A stretch of 64,000 bases of DNA from Candidatus Rokuibacteriota bacterium (GTDB lineage Bacteria > Methylomirabilota > Methylomirabilia > Rokubacteriales > CSP1-6): NCBI GenBank assembly GCA_003220495.1, contig QHSP01000037.1, positions 1-64,000 of the forward strand, in the 5' to 3' direction. A program made the translations under genes and the position numbers. Below are positions 37,301-44,623 of this stretch, one piece after another. How positions within the stretch are numbered: the stretch's first letter is position 1; every line of letters begins with the position of its first letter. The notes under the pieces were generated by a model. It searched no databases and had not been told where the DNA came from. It saw only the letters and a program-made list of their open reading frames with translations.

Positions 37301-39169
37301 GTCGAGGCCGCGCTGGCCGTGCCGATCCAGACCGAGGCGCGGGTCGAAGGGCTCCTCGCCGTGTACAACCGCTCGCCGCGACCGTTCAGCGACCGGGACG
37401 AGGCCCGGCTCGCGCGGCTGGCCGCACAGACCGCGATCGCGATCCGCAACGCGCAGCTGTTCGAGGCGCGGCGCTCCTATCAAGCGCGCCTCGAGGCGCT
37501 TCTGGCCGTGAGCCACGAGCTGTCGAGGATTCAACCGGTCGAAGAGCTCCTCGGCGCGATCGCGACGGCGTGCGGCGAGGTCCTCGAGTCCGAGTCCGTC
37601 GGCTTTCGCCTGGTGGAGGGTGACGAGCTCGTCGTCGCCCGGCTACTGGGCGACACCAAGGAGGCGATGTCGACCCCTCGAATCAAGTTCGGCGAGAGCC
37701 TGAGCGGCATCGTCGCGAGCACGGGAGCGCCGCTCAGGCTGGACGACGTGACCGAGGACACGCGGCTCATCCCGGCGCACCGAAGCGCCGTCAAGCGGCT
37801 GGGCTACCGCGCGTTCCTCGGCGTGCCCATCAAGGTCGGCGAGCGGCTGATCGGCGTGCTGTCGATCCGGACGCGGCGGCCGGCCGGCTTCTCGAAAGAC
37901 GACGAGACGATCGCCACGGCGTTCGCGTCGCAGGCCGCGACGGCGCTGGAGAACGCCCGCCTGTTCCGCGAAGTCCAGGTCGCCGCCGAGGAGGTCTCGC
38001 GGGCTCAGGCAGCGCTGCTCCAGGCCCAGAAGATGGACGCGATCGGCCGTCTCGCGGGCGGCGTGGCACACGACTTCAACAACCTCCTCACGATCATCCA
38101 CGGCCGCTGCGAGATCCTCCGGAAGCGCTTCGAGCCGGGCACGAAGCCGCGCCAGGACCTCGATCTGATCCAGCAAACCGCTCACCGGGCTGCGGCGCTC
38201 ACCAGGCAGCTCCTGGCCTTCAGCCGACAGCAGGTGCTCCAGCCGCGTGTCCTGCAGCTCAACGGAGCCGTCGGCGAATCGGTCTCGATGCTCCAGCGGC
38301 TGATCGGCGAGCACATCACCTTGACGACCGTACCGGGCGCGCGGCGCGACCGGGTCAAGGCGGACCCCACCCAGCTCGAGCAGGTGCTGATGAACCTCGC
38401 GATCAACGCCCGCGACGCGATGCCGCGAGGCGGCCGGCTCACCATCGAGACGGCCGACGTGGAGCTCGACGAGGCCTTCGCGCGCGAGCACCCCGGAGCC
38501 GGCACCGGGTCACACGTCCGCCTGTCGGTGAGCGACGACGGCGTCGGGATGAGCGCCGAGATCCAGGCGCGCATCTTCGAGCCGTTCTTCACCACGAAGG
38601 AGAAGGGGCGCGGCACCGGGCTCGGGCTTTCCATGGTCTACGGTATCGTGAAGCAGCACGGCGGCTACATCGGCGTCCGGAGCCAAGAGGGCCAGGGGAC
38701 CACCTTCGAGATCTATCTGCCCTGCGCGAGCCTCACCGGCGAGCATCGCGCGGAGCAGGCGCCGGAGCGCGGCGGCGAATCGCGCGGCTCCGAGACGATC
38801 CTCCTGGTCGAGGACGAAGCCGACGTTCGCGAGCTGACCCGCGAGATCCTCGAGATGGCCGGCTACACCGTGCTGGAGGCGGCGCGTGGCGAGGAGGCGC
38901 TGCGCCTCTGCCGGGATTCAGCGGGGCCGATCGAGCTCCTGCTCACCGACGTGGTCATGCCCCAGATGAGCGGCCCCGAGCTCGCGCGCCAGGTGCTCAG
39001 GCTCCGCCCGGGAACGAGGGTCGTCTACATGTCGGGGTACACGGACGACGCGCTCGGCCACCACGGCGTCCTCGACCCGGATATCATCCTGCTGCCCAAG
39101 CCGTTCACGCCCGAGTCGCTGATGCACCACCTGCGCCTCGCCCTGGACGCGACCGCCAAGCGCGGCTAG
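34352..39169 (+). CDS. Seven-GAF hybrid histidine kinase with C-terminal receiver
   Basis: 1605 aa from the GTG at 34352 (TAGTG overlap with the previous stop). Seven consecutive GAF domains of ~165-175 residues span roughly 20-1215, joined by helices ending in ERRRR/TRRR-type linkers. GAFs 2, 4 and 5 are close relatives (LPRGT...GLAVREGRPV..DPRI pattern); GAFs 3 and 6 form a second type (GLAGQVLLTGRPIRT). Then DHp (GGVAHDFNNLLTII), ATPase (NLAINARDAMPRGG, DDGVGMS, GRGTGLGLSM) and a canonical receiver (ILLVEDEADV, LLTDVVMPQMSG, LLPKPFT). No membrane segments: a cytosolic multi-input sensor. Likely partner of the NtrC-type regulator. Confidence 0.92.
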   Translation: MDRSGRERRSQGSAGVDASEALAGKLRTLIQLIELISSSLDTDEILRQIAAAAVRLTDARCVSLWVADEASRTVELRACSDAAIGAGHPSPRLGYGQGVAGWVTLHDEPIKADDLSRTPMIAREWYAAHGLRNLYALPIVYQDSVVGVLVLMGEQPFDLESEEYEILEALIAEAGAAIRNSRLLAESERRRRTAEALAELSRLSSETLDLGTVARRVVESVRTLLGARESALYRLVPETGDLAALALMGEREQALGPGAIFPRGTGVIGLAARERRPIATSNFADDPRIQHDPTILERLEGASYRAVLALPLLLKDRVIGALAVCDNAGRVFLESEIRLAQAFADHAALVLESVQLFDDATRRRHEVDVLAEVVGQINSSLDLAGILARIATGACELTGADGAQIALREPGTDGVRVIHRRGARSAADDALIGLVIQPGKGAGGLVLTTGQPFRTRNYAEDPRITREYADRVAAAGVVAQIVMPIQDGELKGLLYVFNRTARAFTDRDEAALSRLANHAAVAIGNAHLLGEMERRRREAEILAEVGRLVSQSLEPDEVGQRIVESVGPLLGSAMATLYRISLETGDFVLLASAGVGVDWNHTLPRGTAAVGLAVREGRPVSTPDALADPRITLAPETRAALETFEHRAILALPLVAGERVFGALAALGRTGRVFTQDEIRLAQTFVDQAAIALDNARLHSETTRRKWEAEVLAGIGRLVTESLDADEVAGRIADSLRALLGGLSSVLVRVEPVSGALIGRHMGADGSVYDIVFPAGTGAMGRAVSTRRPVATTNVLTDPRIALTPELRESLQSRPHRAALALPMIVDDRVVGAIAVGDHEGRTYDSDEVRLAQAFVDQAAMALEKARLFEDSEWRRREAEIFAELASQITASLDLDTILRNVCEAARELCRADLGVIATRDSATQAMLLRQWPGAPAVPVGKITPGEGLAGQVLLTGRPIRTEDYLHDPRFRNDPQPLTQVESVEAALAVPIQTEARVEGLLAVYNRSPRPFSDRDEARLARLAAQTAIAIRNAQLFEARRSYQARLEALLAVSHELSRIQPVEELLGAIATACGEVLESESVGFRLVEGDELVVARLLGDTKEAMSTPRIKFGESLSGIVASTGAPLRLDDVTEDTRLIPAHRSAVKRLGYRAFLGVPIKVGERLIGVLSIRTRRPAGFSKDDETIATAFASQAATALENARLFREVQVAAEEVSRAQAALLQAQKMDAIGRLAGGVAHDFNNLLTIIHGRCEILRKRFEPGTKPRQDLDLIQQTAHRAAALTRQLLAFSRQQVLQPRVLQLNGAVGESVSMLQRLIGEHITLTTVPGARRDRVKADPTQLEQVLMNLAINARDAMPRGGRLTIETADVELDEAFAREHPGAGTGSHVRLSVSDDGVGMSAEIQARIFEPFFTTKEKGRGTGLGLSMVYGIVKQHGGYIGVRSQEGQGTTFEIYLPCASLTGEHRAEQAPERGGESRGSETILLVEDEADVRELTREILEMAGYTVLEAARGEEALRLCRDSAGPIELLLTDVVMPQMSGPELARQVLRLRPGTRVVYMSGYTDDALGHHGVLDPDIILLPKPFTPESLMHHLRLALDATAKRG

Positions 39170-39170
39170 C

Positions 39171-39908
39171 TCACCGAACCTTCCGGGTTCCGCGGACCAC
39201 CGGAGTCTCGGGGTCCATCACGAAGCGGATGCGCGGCAAGTCCGTATCGCAGGTGGAGACGCTCGCCGAGATCGGCGTCGTCAGCTCCACCAGCGCCGCG
39301 TTCCACGCGCCGGGCTCGAAGCGGCTCACGTCGGCGCGGCCGCGGCTGGCCTGATGCAGCGTGTAATGCGGATCCACCTGGATCAGCTGCGCGGCGCCGT
39401 CGACCCGGACCAAGGTGACCCCGTGGATGTACTGAAGGTCGCCGCCCGAGACGATCTCCGGATCGACCAGCGCCAGCTCGAGGATCGTCCGGCCGTCTCG
39501 CCGCACCATCGCGGCCACACGGTCGTGATAGCGCCTGAGCGTGATCTCGCCCGGCACCACCGGATAGCCCCAGCGTTCCCGGAGCGCGCCCACGGCGCTC
39601 GGGCTCGATGCGACCGCGCCCAGGACGTAGCCGCGCGGATGGACGCCCGCCCGTGCCATCAAGCGTACCTGGGCCAGGTCGAAGGAGCCGACCGGGCTCT
39701 CGGGATATCGCGTCACCACGAAGGTGACGTATTCGGGAATCGCCGGATGGAGCGCCCGCGGCAAGAGCACGCGCGTGCCGTCGGCGACCTCGCACGAGAG
39801 CTGGAGGATCTCGGCCTTCGGCAGCTCCCACGCCTCGGTGTCGAGGTCGCGCATCGCCGGCAGCCCGCCGGCGATCGTTCCGAGCTCGAGCTCGCCGAAG
39901 AGGGGCAT
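39171..39908 (-). CDS. Acetoacetate-decarboxylase-like protein without the usual Lys motif
   Basis: 245 aa from the ATG at 39908, sharing a base with the upstream stop (TGATG). ADC-fold features: YPESPVGSFDLAQVRLMARA, HPRGYVLGAVASSPSAVGAL, RWGYP. In true decarboxylases a lysine pair follows the GYP motif and forms the Schiff base; here it reads GYPVVPGEITL. Decarboxylation by the classical mechanism is therefore unlikely. It is co-transcribed with an LLM flavin oxidoreductase and a cobalamin adenosyltransferase, which suggests a catabolic role. Confidence 0.75.
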   Translation of the reverse strand: MPLFGELELGTIAGGLPAMRDLDTEAWELPKAEILQLSCEVADGTRVLLPRALHPAIPEYVTFVVTRYPESPVGSFDLAQVRLMARAGVHPRGYVLGAVASSPSAVGALRERWGYPVVPGEITLRRYHDRVAAMVRRDGRTILELALVDPEIVSGGDLQYIHGVTLVRVDGAAQLIQVDPHYTLHQASRGRADVSRFEPGAWNAALVELTTPISASVSTCDTDLPRIRFVMDPETPVVRGTRKVR

Positions 39909-40993
39909 CAGGACTTCCCGCCGTTGAACGCAGGCATGACCTCCCGGGCGAAGAGCCGGAGGCTCGCCAGCACCTCGGCCTGCGGGATCGACTCCGCGGT
40001 GTTGACGAGGAAGTTGACGCGGTCGACACCGCACGCCTCCCAGCGCTTGAGCGCGCGCGTGATGCGCTCCGGGCCGCCGAGGCACAGCCCCTCGCCCGCC
40101 TGCTCGGAGGCATCCGGACCGGTCGCCTGGCGCCGGAGCTGCGGCAGAAGGCCGAGCGACGGGTATGACTTGGATGGATAGGTCTCGCGCACCGAGATCA
40201 GCTGCGCGGCGAGATAGTTGAAGTGGTTCGCCATCTGGCGCCCGGTCTTGAGCGCGACGGCGTCGTCCTCGTGACAATAGAGGAAGTTGACCGTCGACAC
40301 CTGATCGTTGACGAACTCGCCCACGGGCTCGCAAAGCTGGATGCGCCGGCGATACTCGGCGATGCGCTTGTCCTGCTCGGCGAACTGGCCGAAGGTGAGA
40401 CCGAGGCTGCCGAGCCCGCGGTCGGCGGCGTCGAGCTCGGTGCCCGGGCTCGTCACCGCCACCCACATCGGCGGATGCGGGCGCTGGTAGACTTTCGGGA
40501 GGATCGTGCGGCGCGGCATCGACCAGAACTCGCCCTCGAACTCGAACTTCTCCGACGTCCACATCCGCGGCAGGCAGCGCACGAACTCGTCCCAGCTCTT
40601 CTTGGTCACGTCCGGGCTCGCATTGAACCCGGCGAGCTCCGTCCACGTCGCCGAGCGCCCGGTGCCGACCTCGACGCGGCCGCCCGAGAGGATGTCGAGC
40701 ACCGCGGTCCGCTCGGCGATCTTGATCGGATGGTTGAACTCCGGCACGCAGACGACGATGCCGAAACCGACCCGGATTCGCTTCGTCACCATGGCGCACG
40801 CTGTCAGGAACAGCTCCGGCGCCGGACAGTGCGAGTACTCCTCCAGGAAGTGATGCTCGACCGCCCAGACCTGGTCAAATCCCAGCTCGTCGGCGAGCCT
40901 CACCTGCTCGAGGGCGTTGTCGTAGACGGTCCGCTCGGACTCGCGGGTCCACGGACGCGGGACCGAGAGCTCGTAGAAGAGTCCGAATTTCAT
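39908..40993 (-). CDS. LLM class flavin-dependent oxidoreductase
   Basis: 361 aa luciferase-like TIM-barrel protein: N-terminal KFGLFYELSVPRPWTRESER, the conserved WAVEHHFLEEYSHCPAPELF, and LSGGRVEVGTGRSATWTELA. Uses reduced FMN or F420; the substrate is unknown. The start overlaps the adenosyltransferase stop (ATGA) and the stop overlaps the ADC-like gene. Confidence 0.9.
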   Translation of the reverse strand: MKFGLFYELSVPRPWTRESERTVYDNALEQVRLADELGFDQVWAVEHHFLEEYSHCPAPELFLTACAMVTKRIRVGFGIVVCVPEFNHPIKIAERTAVLDILSGGRVEVGTGRSATWTELAGFNASPDVTKKSWDEFVRCLPRMWTSEKFEFEGEFWSMPRRTILPKVYQRPHPPMWVAVTSPGTELDAADRGLGSLGLTFGQFAEQDKRIAEYRRRIQLCEPVGEFVNDQVSTVNFLYCHEDDAVALKTGRQMANHFNYLAAQLISVRETYPSKSYPSLGLLPQLRRQATGPDASEQAGEGLCLGGPERITRALKRWEACGVDRVNFLVNTAESIPQAEVLASLRLFAREVMPAFNGGKS

Positions 40994-41610
40994 GAGCGTG
41001 CCTTTCTCGGACGCGCGTGGCTCGAGAGCCCGCGTTCCCAGAGGTACTCCTGCTCACCCAGGTGCTTCCCGACCCAGCGGCCCAGGACGAAGAACACGTC
41101 ACTCAGGCGGTTCAGGAATCGGAGCGGCCACTCACCGATCGGCTCCTGGCGGGACAGCGCGAGGAGCTCACGCTCCGCGCGGCGGCACACCGTGCGGGCC
41201 TGGTGGAGAAATCCGTTGATGCGCCCGCCGCCCGGCAGGACGAACGACTTGAGAGGCGGCAGATCTTTCTGGCACCGGTCCATGAGCTCCTCGAGCTCCT
41301 TGACCTCGCCCTCGCCGACCTTGAACATTCCTTCGTAGACGGCGTCGGGTGGCGTGGCCAGCTCGCTTCCCAGGTCGAAGAGCTGGTTCTGGATCTTTCG
41401 CAACACTTCGTCGAGCCAGCGGTGGCGCTCGCCCTCGTCGAGCCGCTCGGCGTTGAACACGCGCACCAGGCCGACGACGGCGTTGAGCTCGTCGACCGTG
41501 CCGTAGGCCACGATGCGCGGCGAGTCCTTCGGGATCCGCTTGCCGCCGACCAGGGAGGTCTCGCCCTTGTCGCCGGTGCGAGTGTAGACGCGCGTGATGC
41601 TGATGGGCAT
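40990..41610 (-). CDS. Cob(I)yrinic acid a,c-diamide adenosyltransferase (PduO type)
   Basis: 206 aa. N-terminal ATP motif ITRVYTRTGDKGETSLVGGK, then AYGTVDELNAVVGL, FVLPGGGRINGFLHQARTVC with RRAERELLAL, and LNRLSDVFFVLGRWV: all hallmarks of PduO-type ATP:cobalamin adenosyltransferases. It makes adenosylcobalamin in the cytoplasm. Strong ribosome site (GGGAGGGAGG). It leads the array with the LLM and ADC-like genes, although no B12-dependent enzyme is nearby. Confidence 0.93.
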   Translation of the reverse strand: MPISITRVYTRTGDKGETSLVGGKRIPKDSPRIVAYGTVDELNAVVGLVRVFNAERLDEGERHRWLDEVLRKIQNQLFDLGSELATPPDAVYEGMFKVGEGEVKELEELMDRCQKDLPPLKSFVLPGGGRINGFLHQARTVCRRAERELLALSRQEPIGEWPLRFLNRLSDVFFVLGRWVGKHLGEQEYLWERGLSSHARPRKARS

Positions 41611-41646
41611 GGAGCCTCCCTCCCTTGTCTGTCAGCGGTATTCTAC

Positions 41647-41675
41647 TTGAACGCGGCGGGTCGCTCGGGGATGAT
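41647..41675 (+). promoter_or_regulatory. Possible leaderless promoter of the MFS gene
   Basis: TTGAAC, a 17-base spacer and GATGAT, ending six bases before the GTG start of the MFS gene, with no Shine-Dalgarno between. Same geometry as at 31235-31264. Confidence 0.35.
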
Positions 41676-41681
41676 CGACGG

Positions 41682-42875
41682 GTGAAATCGCGCGCCCGCG
41701 CGGTGCTCGCCGCCGCCTGCAGCATCCACTTCGTCCACGACGGATTCTCGGACATCCTCTACGTGCTGCTGCCGATCTGGGCGAACGAGTTCCGGCTGAC
41801 CTTCGCGCAGGTCGGGATCATCCGTACCGCGTACAGCGGGGGGATGGCCGCATTCCAGATTCCAGCGGGACTGCTCGCCGAGCGCTGGGGCGAGCGGAGG
41901 CTCTTGGCCGCGGGGACGGCGGTCACCGCGTGCGGGTTCATCGCCGCCGGGATGGTCGGCGGATTCGTGTCGTTGCTGGCGGTGCTCCTGATCGCCGGCC
42001 TCGGCTCCGGCGTCCAGCACCCCCTCTCGTCCTCGCTCGTCTCGAAAGCGTACGAGACCGGACCGCGGCGCGCCGCGCTCGGGACTTACAACTTCTCCGG
42101 AGACCTCGGCAAGGTCGCGGTGCCGGCGGCGGTTGCCTTCGCGGCGCTCGGGGTCGGCTGGCGCACGGCCTCGGCGGCCTACGGCGTGTTCGGTCTCGTG
42201 GCGGCGCTCGCGATTCTCGGGGTGCTGGCGCGGCTGACCCCCGATATGCCTGGGGCGGCCACTGACACGAGGCCGAAGGATCTGGTCGCGGGCCCATCCG
42301 GTTGGGGGATCCGCGATCTGCGCGGCTTTCAGGCCTTGACCGCCATCGGGATGATCGACAACGCGACGCGGACCGGATTTCTCACGTTCCTGCCGTTCGC
42401 CCTGATCGCCAAGGGCTCGTCGGTCGCGGGCGTCGGCACCGCGCTGGCGCTGCTCTTCGCCGGCGGCGCCGTCGGCAAGTTCGCCTGCGGGCTCGTGGCC
42501 GAGCGTCTCGGCGTGATCCGCACGGTCGTCCTCACCGAGGCCGCGACCGCGCTCGGGATCCTGGCGCTGATCCCCTCGCCGCTGCCGGTCGCGCTCGCGC
42601 TCCTGCCGCTGATCGGCGTGGCGCTGAACGGCACCTCGTCGGTGCTCTACGGGACCGTCGCCGACCTCGTCAGCGCCGACCGCCGCTCCCGCGCGTACGG
42701 CCTCTACTACACCGTGACGATCATGTCGTCAGCGCTGGCGCCCTCGGTCTACGGCCTGATCGGCGACCTGGCCGGCGTTTCGACGACGCTCGTCGTGGTC
42801 TCAGCGCTCGTGCTCACGACGATTCCGCTCTGCCTCGTCCTCCGGGCTTCCGTCGCTGAGCCAGCCCGTACGTGA
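41682..42875 (+). CDS. MFS transporter (Fsr-like)
   Basis: 397 aa from GTG 41682; the earlier ORF-track start lies upstream of the hydrophobic N-terminus. Twelve likely membrane helices. The opening HFVHDGFSDILYVLLPIWAN and the loop AERWGERRLLAAGTAV resemble fosmidomycin-resistance-type efflux proteins. Proton-driven export is likely; the substrate is unknown. Divergent from the adenosyltransferase gene and followed by a nested inverted repeat. Confidence 0.85.
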   Translation: MKSRARAVLAAACSIHFVHDGFSDILYVLLPIWANEFRLTFAQVGIIRTAYSGGMAAFQIPAGLLAERWGERRLLAAGTAVTACGFIAAGMVGGFVSLLAVLLIAGLGSGVQHPLSSSLVSKAYETGPRRAALGTYNFSGDLGKVAVPAAVAFAALGVGWRTASAAYGVFGLVAALAILGVLARLTPDMPGAATDTRPKDLVAGPSGWGIRDLRGFQALTAIGMIDNATRTGFLTFLPFALIAKGSSVAGVGTALALLFAGGAVGKFACGLVAERLGVIRTVVLTEAATALGILALIPSPLPVALALLPLIGVALNGTSSVLYGTVADLVSADRRSRAYGLYYTVTIMSSALAPSVYGLIGDLAGVSTTLVVVSALVLTTIPLCLVLRASVAEPART

Positions 42876-42882
42876 TTGGCCC

Positions 42883-43024
42883 GGATCATTCGCGAACGAC
42901 CCCCTCGTCCCGCCCGCAGCTCGAAGAGCTGCGATTCGGGCGAGTGGGTGACGGAGTCGGCCGAGGGGGCGCGGCCCCGGCGTCAGGACCCGTCCGCCTC
43001 TCGCTCGAGGTTCGCGAATAATCC
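42883..43024. repeat. Nested inverted-repeat element (142 bases)
   Basis: Outer arms GGATCATTCGCGAAC and GTTCGCGAATAATCC are complementary with one mismatch, ~110 bases apart. Inside, CCCCCTCG pairs with CGAGGGGG; inside that, CGCCCG with CGGGCG, enclosing the hairpin GCAGCTC-GAA-GAGCTGC. It fills the gap between the convergent MFS and GNAT genes. It could be a bidirectional terminator or a MITE-like element; no target duplication is obvious. Confidence 0.75.
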
Positions 43025-43027
43025 GAG

Positions 43028-43510
43028 CTAGCTCAGCTCGAGCTCCATGAAGCGGGTCCCGACGACCGGATTCTCGCAGTACGGCGCGATCTCGCCGAAG
43101 CCGAGCGTCTGATAGAGCGCGAACCCTTCCTTCATCGACGGCAGGGTGTCGAGCCGCATGCGCGCGTACCCGATCTCACGCGCCTCCCGGATCACGGTCT
43201 CCGCCAGGCGGCGTCCGAGGCGCGAGCCCCGCGCGGTCGGTCGGACGTAGAGCCGCTTCATCTCGCAGATGCCGTCGCCGAGGGGGCGCAGCGCCACGCA
43301 GCCGATGGGCTCGGGACCGTCGATCGCGAGGAACAGCCGGCCCGCCGGCGGCGCATAGGCGCCCGGTAGCTCCGCGACCTCTCGCGCGAAGCCCTGGAAG
43401 GTGAGCTCGATCCCGAGGGACGCCTCGTACTCCTGGAAGAGCCGTCGCGCGGTGGCAATCTGATCGGGCAACGTCGCGCGGACGATGTCGATGCTCATGT
43501 CAGCGCTCAT
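43028..43510 (-). CDS. GNAT family N-acetyltransferase
   Basis: 160 aa from the ATG at 43510, overlapping the enolase-superfamily stop (ATGA). GNAT motifs: EPIGCVALRPL, MKRLYVRPTARGSRLGRRLA (acetyl-CoA pyrophosphate loop), EGFALYQTLGFGEIAPYCEN. Transfers an acetyl group to an unknown amine. Last gene of the long catabolic array. Confidence 0.9.
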   Translation of the reverse strand: MSADMSIDIVRATLPDQIATARRLFQEYEASLGIELTFQGFAREVAELPGAYAPPAGRLFLAIDGPEPIGCVALRPLGDGICEMKRLYVRPTARGSRLGRRLAETVIREAREIGYARMRLDTLPSMKEGFALYQTLGFGEIAPYCENPVVGTRFMELELS

Positions 43511-44622
43511 GTCAGATAGAAGGGCCGCGCCGCGGCGGCCTGATACGGATAGCGCGCGAGCACGCTCGGATCGGGGTCGGCGCCGAGCCCGGGTCGATCG
43601 GGGACGCCGACGGTGCCATTGGCGAAGCGGATCGGCTCGCTGATCAGCGAGGCGACGAGCGGTGTCCCCGGGAACTCGACGTACGGCACACCAGGTGTCG
43701 CGGCCGCAAGGTGCAAGCTCGCCGCGAGCCCCGGCCCGTAGTAGAACGAGTGCGGGACGAAGGTCACGTTGGCGGCGGCCGCGAGGACCGCGATCTTCTT
43801 CATCTCGAGGAGCCCGCCCACCTTCGTCACGCTCGGCTGAACGATGTCCGCCGCGCCGTGTCCGATCAACTCTCGGAAGCCGAACAGGGTCGCGTCGTTC
43901 TCGCCGGTGGCGATCGGAATCCTCAGTGCGGCGCGAACGCGCGCGAGCCCCGCATAGTCCTCCGGCGGCCAGAGCGGCTCCTCGAGCCACCGGAGATCGA
44001 AACGCTCGAGCCGCCGACCGAGCCGGATGGCCTCCTCGACCGACCACGGACAGTTCGTGTCGAGCATGAGATCGACGTCGTCGCCGGCAACCCCACGCGC
44101 CACGGCAACGGACTCGACGTCGGTTTGATGGAGCTTGATCGCGTTGTGGCCCAGAGCCAGCGCGCCGGTGACCGCCTGTCCGACCTGACTGGGTGTGTCG
44201 TAGCGCAGAAGGCTCGAGTAGACACGCAGCCGCGACTGGCAGAGGCCGCCGAGCAGCTCGTAGACCGGGACGTTCCGCGCCTTGCCGGCCAGATCCCAGA
44301 GCGCGAGCTCGACGCCGCTCACCGCCATCATTCCGAGACCGCGCCGTCCCCAGATCATCAGCGCGCGGTGCATGCGGTCGACCAGGCTCTCGATCTGCGT
44401 CGGATCCTGGCCGAGCAGGATCGGCGCCAGCGCGTCGTCGACGACGTGGCACACCGCCTCCGTCGCGCCATAGGCGAAGCTCTCGCCCCAGCCGGTCAGC
44501 CCGTCGTCAGTGATGGCGCGGACGAGGATCTGCTTGCCGGCGCCGGGGGCCCACGAGGACGGCGGGCCTACCACCTGGAGGGGAACCGCCAGCGGGATCG
44601 CTCGGATCTCCGTGATCTTCAT
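43507..44622 (-). CDS. Mandelate racemase/muconate-lactonizing enzyme family protein
   Basis: 371 aa from the ATG at 44622, one base after the UbiD stop. Enolase superfamily: capping domain ITEIRAIPLAVPLQ, KxH-type base motif AIKLHQTD, metal ligands in LMLDTNCPWS, RWLEEPLWPPED and IATGEND, and a His in FVPHSFYYGPG. The position often occupied by Asp in the His-Asp dyad is Ser (VQPSVTKVGG). Likely a sugar-acid dehydratase, epimerase or cycloisomerase; the substrate is uncertain. Confidence 0.87.
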   Translation of the reverse strand: MKITEIRAIPLAVPLQVVGPPSSWAPGAGKQILVRAITDDGLTGWGESFAYGATEAVCHVVDDALAPILLGQDPTQIESLVDRMHRALMIWGRRGLGMMAVSGVELALWDLAGKARNVPVYELLGGLCQSRLRVYSSLLRYDTPSQVGQAVTGALALGHNAIKLHQTDVESVAVARGVAGDDVDLMLDTNCPWSVEEAIRLGRRLERFDLRWLEEPLWPPEDYAGLARVRAALRIPIATGENDATLFGFRELIGHGAADIVQPSVTKVGGLLEMKKIAVLAAAANVTFVPHSFYYGPGLAASLHLAAATPGVPYVEFPGTPLVASLISEPIRFANGTVGVPDRPGLGADPDPSVLARYPYQAAAARPFYLT

Positions 44623-44623
44623 C

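Noticed and set aside
33986-37534. 1182-residue minus-strand ORF
   Set aside because: Shadow of the multi-GAF kinase; no recognisable domain despite its length.
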